Shown here: positions 59,571 through 64,000 of the stretch, piece after piece
Layout: the number at the start of each line of letters is the position of its first letter
Position numbering within the stretch: the first letter of the stretch is position 1
Source of the DNA: Candidatus Aphodenecus pullistercoris
Lineage (GTDB): Bacteria > Spirochaetota > Spirochaetia > Sphaerochaetales > Sphaerochaetaceae
Direction: 5' to 3'
Length of the DNA: 64,000 nt
Assembly: GCA_017694495.1 (NCBI GenBank)
Contig: JADIMU010000030.1
Coordinates: forward strand, 1 to 64,000
Translations under genes and position numbers: made by a program
Notes under the pieces: model-generated
Seen by the model: the letters and a program-made list of their open reading frames with translations, nothing else
What the model was told of the DNA's origin: nothing
Database searches by the model: none

Positions 59571-59610
59571 TTGACCCGCAAAAGAGGGACTTCCGTTGCC
59601 GGCGGGTCAA
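59571..59610 (+). promoter_or_regulatory. Candidate enhancer site for a sigma-54 activator
   Basis: Perfect 9-bp inverted repeat TTGACCCGC (59571-59579) and GCGGGTCAA (59602-59610), 22 nt apart, 85-125 bp upstream of the sigma-54 promoter, the usual distance for enhancer-binding-protein sites. Confidence 0.45.
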
Positions 59611-59694
59611 ATTGTCCGCAATCGGCCGGCGGAAGGCCCTTGGAAGCTTTGCCTCCAGTTGGCAATTCCTTTGCCTGTCAGTCATTGTCCATCT

Positions 59695-59710
59695 TGGCAC
59701 GCCCCGTGCT
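59695..59710 (+). promoter_or_regulatory. Sigma-54 promoter of the hsp20 genes
   Basis: TGGCACG-CCCC-GTGCT differs at one position from the consensus TGGCACGnnnnTTGCW and keeps the invariant GG and GC 10 nt apart. Transcription would start near 59721, giving a leader of about 29 nt with AGGAGG before the ATG. A weaker copy, TGGCAATTCCTTTGC, lies at 59660-59674. Confidence 0.72.
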
Positions 59711-59749
59711 ATGTTGTTGGCACAGAGAAAAGACTTCAGGAGGCCTGAT

Positions 59750-60148
59750 ATGGCAAGAGATATGGACAGCATGATGAGGGATATGGACAGGCTCTTCGAC
59801 AGCGTGTTCACATCCAAGGGCTCCGGTCCCGCGATGGACGTCGTGAGGACGAAGGACGAGTACAGGCTGAGCCTGGACGTGGCCGGCTACAGGGCCGAGG
59901 ATCTGGGCGCATACATGGAGGACCATGTGCTCCATGTGAAGGGAGAGCCCCACAAGGAGGACGAGGACGGCAGGCGCTACATCGTGCGCGAGAGGAGGCA
60001 TGGAGGCTTCGAGAGGAGCCTTACGCTTCCCGAGGATGCGGACGAGGAGAGGATGAGCGCTTGTCTGAAGGACGGACTGCTTACGCTTGTGCTGCCACGC
60101 AGGGCGAAGGAGGAGCCGAGGCGCATAGAGGTGAGCCTTGGAAAGTGA
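59750..60148 (+). CDS. Small heat-shock protein Hsp20 (first)
   Basis: The 132-aa protein is an alpha-crystallin-domain holdase that keeps unfolded proteins soluble. The domain (about 28-125) shows MDVVRTKDEYRLSLDVAGYRAEDLGAYMEDHVLHVKGE and ends with DGLLTLVLPRRAKEEPRRIEV, the conserved L-x-[VLI]-x-[LV]P form. The N-terminus MARDMDSMMRDMDRLFDSVF is the short helical arm. AGGAGG lies 6 nt before the ATG. The second Hsp20 gene follows 13 nt later. Confidence 0.93.
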   Translation: MARDMDSMMRDMDRLFDSVFTSKGSGPAMDVVRTKDEYRLSLDVAGYRAEDLGAYMEDHVLHVKGEPHKEDEDGRRYIVRERRHGGFERSLTLPEDADEERMSACLKDGLLTLVLPRRAKEEPRRIEVSLGK

Positions 60149-60161
60149 GGAGGATGACGAG

Positions 60162-60575
60162 ATGAGATACTACTACAGGACATATGACCCGATGTGGGGC
60201 TTCGACAAGCTTTTCAACGACGTGTTCAGCGGCTGGAGCGAGAGCGGCAGGAGGTTCCCTCCTGTGGACATCTACGAGACGGAGAAGGCCTTCGTCGTGG
60301 AGATGGAGCTCTCGGGCTACGGCGAGGACGATGTGGCGATGCATGTGGACAAGCACGTGCTGACGGTCTCGAGCGAGGGCGTCGGGAAGGAGAAGGACAG
60401 GGACTACATCGTGCGCGAGGTGGCGACACCTTCCTTCAAGAGGAGCTTCGCCTTGCCCGAGGGCGTTGACGAGGCTGCGATAGAGGCCAGAATGGCCGAT
60501 GGCGTGCTGACGGTGACGCTGCCCAAGAAGGCCGAGGACAGGCCGAGGCGCATCGAGGTCAGGATCGCACAGTAA
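60162..60575 (+). CDS. Small heat-shock protein Hsp20 (second)
   Basis: The 137-aa alpha-crystallin protein has PPVDIYETEKAFVVEMELSGYGEDDVAMHVDKHVLTVSSE and DGVLTVTLPKKAEDRPRRIEV. The N-terminal arm RTYDPMWGFDKLFNDVFSGW is typical of Hsp20. I use ATG 60162 after GAGGATGACGAG; an earlier ATG would overlap the first gene. The pair may form mixed oligomers. A strong terminator follows. Confidence 0.93.
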   Translation: MRYYYRTYDPMWGFDKLFNDVFSGWSESGRRFPPVDIYETEKAFVVEMELSGYGEDDVAMHVDKHVLTVSSEGVGKEKDRDYIVREVATPSFKRSFALPEGVDEAAIEARMADGVLTVTLPKKAEDRPRRIEVRIAQ

Positions 60576-60625
60576 CATACACAGGGGAGGCCTGCCCACA
60601 GCAGCGTACCCGATTGGATATTGGC

Positions 60626-60667
60626 GGCGCCGGTTGTCACGGAGAGAGGACAGCCGGCGCCCTTTTC
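60626..60667 (+). terminator. Rho-independent terminator after the hsp20 genes
   Basis: Stem GGCGCCGG / CCGGCGCC extended by TGTC / GACA, followed by CTTTTC. Confidence 0.88.
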
Positions 60668-60671
60668 GTCA

Positions 60672-61520
60672 TCAGACACGCCTGTCGCTGCGGATGAAGG
60701 GTTCCTCGACCTTTTTGTCGATGAGCATTCCGTAGAGCTCTGGATGGCGGTAGCAGTTGCCATGCACTTCACTGCGGCGGTAGGCGCGCAGGGCCTCAAG
60801 GTCGAAGGATGCCGTGAAGAGTCCGCTTCCGCTTCCCGCCTTGAAGACGCACATATCCCTCGAGCCTTCTTCGCTGTAGGCGATGCCGTCGAAGAGGGTG
60901 GAGGCGCCGTTGCACTCTCCGACGCCCTCAGGGTAGTTGCATGTGGCGATGGCGAGCATGTTCTCGTAGGCGCGTGAGCGCAGCTGGCACAACCTGTTGA
61001 TCTCCATCGGGCATGCGTTGGGCGTGAGGATGAGCTCGGCGCCTTCAAGCATGAGGATGCGGGCGCTTTCGGGGAACTCCCTGTCGAAGCAGATCATGAT
61101 GCCGACATTGACCGGACCGGCCTTCGTCTCGAGCGTGCATGTTCTGAAGCCGTTTCCTGGACTCAGGTGCCGCTCGGCGGCGAAGTCGCATGTGTGGACC
61201 TTTGCATACTTCAGGACGATGCTTCCTGTCCGGTCGATGAGGAGGGCCGTGTTGCGCGCGCCTTCGTCAGTGGCCTCGAGCAGTGTCGCGAGGATGGCGA
61301 CCTCGTGCCTCCTGGCCAGGGTGCGGAAGCCTTCGACGTAGGCCGAGTCGAGTGTGAGTGCTCGGCTCAGCCAGACTTCAGGCTCCTCTTCGCTGATGCC
61401 GTAGCCTATGTTCCACATCTCGGGAAAGAGGAGGATGTCCGCACCCTGCCTTGCGGCCTGGGCGCAGATGTCCTCCACAGGTGTGGAGGGCTCGAGCTGG
61501 GCGAAGGCGATGGTGGGCAT
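60672..61520 (-). CDS. Nitrilase-superfamily carbon-nitrogen hydrolase
   Basis: The 282-aa protein has the nitrilase catalytic set: glutamate in LLFPEMWNIGYG (about 31-42), lysine in YAKVHTCDFAAE (about 105-116), and cysteine in VGIMICFDREFPESARIL (about 138-155). Such enzymes hydrolyse amides or N-carbamoyl compounds; substrate is not evident. It starts 1 nt after the carB stop, so co-transcription with carB is likely and nitrogen or pyrimidine/arginine metabolism is a reasonable setting. Confidence 0.9.
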   Translation of the reverse strand: MPTIAFAQLEPSTPVEDICAQAARQGADILLFPEMWNIGYGISEEEPEVWLSRALTLDSAYVEGFRTLARRHEVAILATLLEATDEGARNTALLIDRTGSIVLKYAKVHTCDFAAERHLSPGNGFRTCTLETKAGPVNVGIMICFDREFPESARILMLEGAELILTPNACPMEINRLCQLRSRAYENMLAIATCNYPEGVGECNGASTLFDGIAYSEEGSRDMCVFKAGSGSGLFTASFDLEALRAYRRSEVHGNCYRHPELYGMLIDKKVEEPFIRSDRRV

Positions 61521-61521
61521 T

Positions 61522-64000
61522 TCAAATCTCCCTGACGATGTACTCCTGGCGCTGGAGGTAGCGGATCGCGTCGACGGCGGCGCTGGCGGCGCTCGTCGTG
61601 GTGGTGTAGGGGATCTTGTTCCTCATCGCCTCTGTGCGGATGTCGTCGTCGCTCTTCGTCGCATGGAAGCCCATGGGCGTGTTGATGACCAGATCGACCT
61701 TGTGGGCCCGGATCATGTCGACGATGTTCGGCCGGCCTTCGTGGACCTTGAGCACGACGTCGCACAGAACACCTTCGTCGAAGAGGTCGCGGGCCGTGCC
61801 GCGCGTCGCGAGGATGCTGAAGCCGAGCTCCTGGAGGGCCTTCGCGATCGGGACTATGGTCTTGCGGTCCTTGCGGTTCACGCTGATGACGACCCTGCCG
61901 CTGGTCGGAAGTCTATTGCCGGCTCCCGCCTGGCTCTTGGCATAGGCCTCTCCGAATGAGCGGCCCAGGCCGACGACCTCGCCAGTGCTCCTCATCTCGG
62001 GACCGAGCTGGGGATCGACGTTGACGAAGCGGTCGAAGGAGAAGACTGCCTCCTTGATGGCCCAGCCTGTATGGCAGCGGCCTTCGCCGATATTGGTCTT
62101 CGGGTCGACGAGGCCCTGGCTGACGAGGCTCTCGCCCAGCCAGACCTTCACAGCCTTCTCGATCAGGTTGACGCCGCTGGCCTTGCTGATGAAGGGCACT
62201 GTCCTGGAGGCGCGGGGGTTGACCTCTATGATGTAGAGCTTGCCGTCCTTCTCTGCGAACTGGATGTTCATCATGCCGCGCACGTTCAGCTCGCGGGCGA
62301 TCTTCAGCGTCCACTGCCTCATCTGCTCGAGGATCTCGGGCTTGCTCTTGTAGGGCGGGAAGACGGCCGCGGAGTCTCCGGAGTGGATGCCCGCCGCCTC
62401 GATGTGCTGGAGGATGCCTCCGATGTAGACGCTCTCGCCGTCGCACACTGCGTCGAGGTCGTACTCGAAGGCGTCCTCGAGGAACTGGTCGACGAGGACT
62501 GGAGAGTCCTTCGACAGTGTGACGTTGCCATTTGCCAGGAAGTCCTTCAGGCCGTCCTCGTCGTAGGCGATGAACATGCTCCGGCCGCCCAGGACGAAGG
62601 AGGGGCGCAGGAGGACGGGGAAGCCGATCTCCCGTGCCTTCTCGTAGACTTCCTCCTCGCATGAGGCCATGCGGTTCTCTGGCTGCCTCAAGCCAAGTCT
62701 TCTGACGAGGGCGCTGAACAGACCCCTGTCCTCCGTCTCGTCTATGCCTTCCAGACTGGTTCCGACGATCTCGGCACCACACTCCTCGAGGCGCTGTGCC
62801 ATGTTGAGCGGAGTCTGGCCGCCGAGCTGTACGATGACCTTGCGGCAGCCCTCCTTGCGCATGATCTCGATCACCTCTTCCGCGTTCAGCGGCGAGATGT
62901 AGAGCCTGTCCGAGATGTTGAAGTCGGTCGAGACGGTCTCCGGGTTGGAGTTGACCATGACCGTCTTGTGGCCATGGGCCCTCAGTGCCAGGGAGGCGAG
63001 GGTGCAGCATGTGTCGAACTCGAGGCCCTGTCCGATGCGGTTGGGGCCGCTTGCCACGATGATGACGGCGTCCTCGCCGAGGCCTTCACCCTCATCTTCC
63101 TCGCCATATGTCGTATAGCAGTAGGGTGTCAGAGCCTTGAACTCTCCGGCGCAGGTGTCGACGAAGTGGACGCATGCGTGGATGTCCTCCTCATCCCCCA
63201 GCCTGGCGACCTCATCCTCGCCCTTGCCTGAGAGGCAGGCGATGCGCCTGTCGCTCATGCCGAACCCTTTGGCTTCCAGAAGAAGCTTTGCCGTGAGCTC
63301 TTCCGTCCTCAGCCTCCGGTCCATGAGGGACTGCTCGTAGAGGCTGGAGAGGAAGAAGCGGTCGAAGCCGGTCAGGCGGCCAATCTCCTCGAGGCAGGAT
63401 TCTCCTTTCTCGCAGATGACTGTATAGGCGGCGAGCAGGCGCAGCGGGTGGGCCGAGCGGAGCAATGTGTCGACGTCGTTTGTCCTGCGGTCCAGCTCGA
63501 CGAGGCCTTCAAGCTTGCGCTCGCTGGCGCGGATGGCCTTGTTCAGACCTTCGCACATGTTGCGGCCCAGGGCCAGGGCCTCGCCGACGCTCCTCATCTG
63601 TGTGCCCAGCGCCGAGGAGGGAAGCGGGAACTTCTCGAGCTCGAAGCGGGGGACCTTGACCGCGACGTAGTCCAGAGCGGGCTCGAAGCATGAGGCGCTC
63701 TGGCCCGTGATCTCGTTCATGACTTCATCGAGGGTGTAGCCGACGGCCAGCTTGGCGCTGATGCGGGCAATCGGGAAGCCGGTCGCCTTGCTCGCCAGGG
63801 CGGAGGAGCGCGAGACGCGGGGATTCATCTCGATGACGACCATGCGGTCGCTGTCAGGCTTCATGGCGAACTGGACGTTGGAGCCGCCGCAGTCGACGCC
63901 GACGGCGCGCAGGATGTCAATCGAAGCGTCCCTCATCCTCTGGTACTGCCTGTCGGACAGGGTCTGGATCGGGGCGACCGTGATGCTGTCGCCGGTATGG
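61522..64000 (-). CDS. carB: Carbamoyl phosphate synthase large subunit (5' end outside window)
   Basis: About 825 residues are visible. The reading frame stays open to the window edge, beginning [22 protein letters not shown], so the N-terminal third lies beyond 64000. Visible parts are the end of the first ATP-grasp ([25 protein letters not shown]), the oligomerisation domain, the second ATP-grasp ([42 protein letters not shown]) and the C-terminal MGS-like allosteric domain ([23 protein letters not shown]). The enzyme makes carbamoyl phosphate for pyrimidines and arginine with CarA. Confidence 0.96.
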   Translation of the reverse strand, partial: HTGDSITVAPIQTLSDRQYQRMRDASIDILRAVGVDCGGSNVQFAMKPDSDRMVVIEMNPRVSRSSALASKATGFPIARISAKLAVGYTLDEVMNEITGQSASCFEPALDYVAVKVPRFELEKFPLPSSALGTQMRSVGEALALGRNMCEGLNKAIRASERKLEGLVELDRRTNDVDTLLRSAHPLRLLAAYTVICEKGESCLEEIGRLTGFDRFFLSSLYEQSLMDRRLRTEELTAKLLLEAKGFGMSDRRIACLSGKGEDEVARLGDEEDIHACVHFVDTCAGEFKALTPYCYTTYGEEDEGEGLGEDAVIIVASGPNRIGQGLEFDTCCTLASLALRAHGHKTVMVNSNPETVSTDFNISDRLYISPLNAEEVIEIMRKEGCRKVIVQLGGQTPLNMAQRLEECGAEIVGTSLEGIDETEDRGLFSALVRRLGLRQPENRMASCEEEVYEKAREIGFPVLLRPSFVLGGRSMFIAYDEDGLKDFLANGNVTLSKDSPVLVDQFLEDAFEYDLDAVCDGESVYIGGILQHIEAAGIHSGDSAAVFPPYKSKPEILEQMRQWTLKIARELNVRGMMNIQFAEKDGKLYIIEVNPRASRTVPFISKASGVNLIEKAVKVWLGESLVSQGLVDPKTNIGEGRCHTGWAIKEAVFSFDRFVNVDPQLGPEMRSTGEVVGLGRSFGEAYAKSQAGAGNRLPTSGRVVISVNRKDRKTIVPIAKALQELGFSILATRGTARDLFDEGVLCDVVLKVHEGRPNIVDMIRAHKVDLVINTPMGFHATKSDDDIRTEAMRNKIPYTTTTSAASAAVDAIRYLQRQEYIVREI

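Larger units (their letters stand above)
59304..59749. other. Long regulatory gap upstream of the Hsp20 pair
   Basis: About 445 bp with no credible gene. It holds a perfect TATAAT at 59495-59500 (weak -35), a TGACA-AA-TGTCA palindrome (59482-59493), the palindrome GTCAA-G-TTGAC (59565-59575), the dyad TTGACCCGC/GCGGGTCAA and the sigma-54 promoter described separately. A reading frame that runs into the Hsp20 gene from 59528 lacks support. Confidence 0.5.

Noticed and set aside
59528-59749. N-terminal extension of the first Hsp20 protein
   Set aside because: It would cover the sigma-54 promoter, and the ATG at 59750 has AGGAGG and a normal Hsp20 start.

Overview
The window is a gene-dense, high-GC chromosomal segment from a bacterium with two membranes. 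It carries lipobox proteins, two beta-barrel-like proteins and classic housekeeping genes. Several features recall the Spirochaetota: a long-type phosphofructokinase of the treponemal TP0108 kind, a divergent xanthine-dehydrogenase-like trio next to a glutamate-synthase-like flavoprotein, a FadL/UPF0164-like barrel, and anaerobic fermentative traits such as FeoAAB iron uptake and glycogen synthesis. A gut spirochaete near Sphaerochaetaceae is my best guess. This is inference from gene content; no rRNA gene is present to settle it.

Layout: 45-839 is a lone Rpn-family nuclease. 896-11769 is a long minus-strand run of acyl-ACP thioesterase, rsmD, recG, a YggT protein, dnaE and a three-subunit molybdo-flavoenzyme. 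A glutamate-synthase-like oxidoreductase (11866-13098) diverges from it. 13100-21470 is a lower-GC accessory island: a WYL regulator, a 78-aa repeat protein, an ankyrin-like protein and two large DUF262 proteins. It looks like an uncharacterised defence locus. 21510-25133 is a sugar-acid dehydratase, an SLC13 transporter and a divergent AraC regulator. 25174-30270 holds ligA, an aminotransferase, a ModE-like regulator and phosphofructokinase. 30271-30873 is an AT-rich gap with a candidate small RNA and the feo promoter, followed by feoA-feoA-feoB and two small Feo-associated membrane proteins (to 34090). 34094-37003 is a barrel protein, a lipoprotein and an esterase. Then come glgA, proS, a frameshifted DUF6062 gene, an OsmC protein, ilvA, a HAD phosphatase, a TetR regulator, a DnaJ-domain protein, zinc-ribbon proteins and a glycerophosphodiesterase. 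47997-50872 is a complete zur-znuACB zinc-uptake operon with a clear Fur-family operator. 50850-58080 carries a MATE pump with a cytidylate-kinase-like gene under a MerR-type promoter, an HD hydrolase, a flavoprotein, aspS, a TetR regulator and small envelope genes. 58077-64000 holds an AAA ATPase, two Hsp20 genes behind a near-consensus sigma-54 promoter, a nitrilase-family amidase and carB (cut by the window end).

Two general traits stand out. Stop and start codons overlap very often (ATGA, GTGA, TTGA), which implies translational coupling. Several first genes of transcription units have a -10 element 6-11 nt before the start codon and no Shine-Dalgarno sequence, which suggests leaderless mRNAs. 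I found no tRNA, rRNA, CRISPR array, complete insertion sequence or replication origin.
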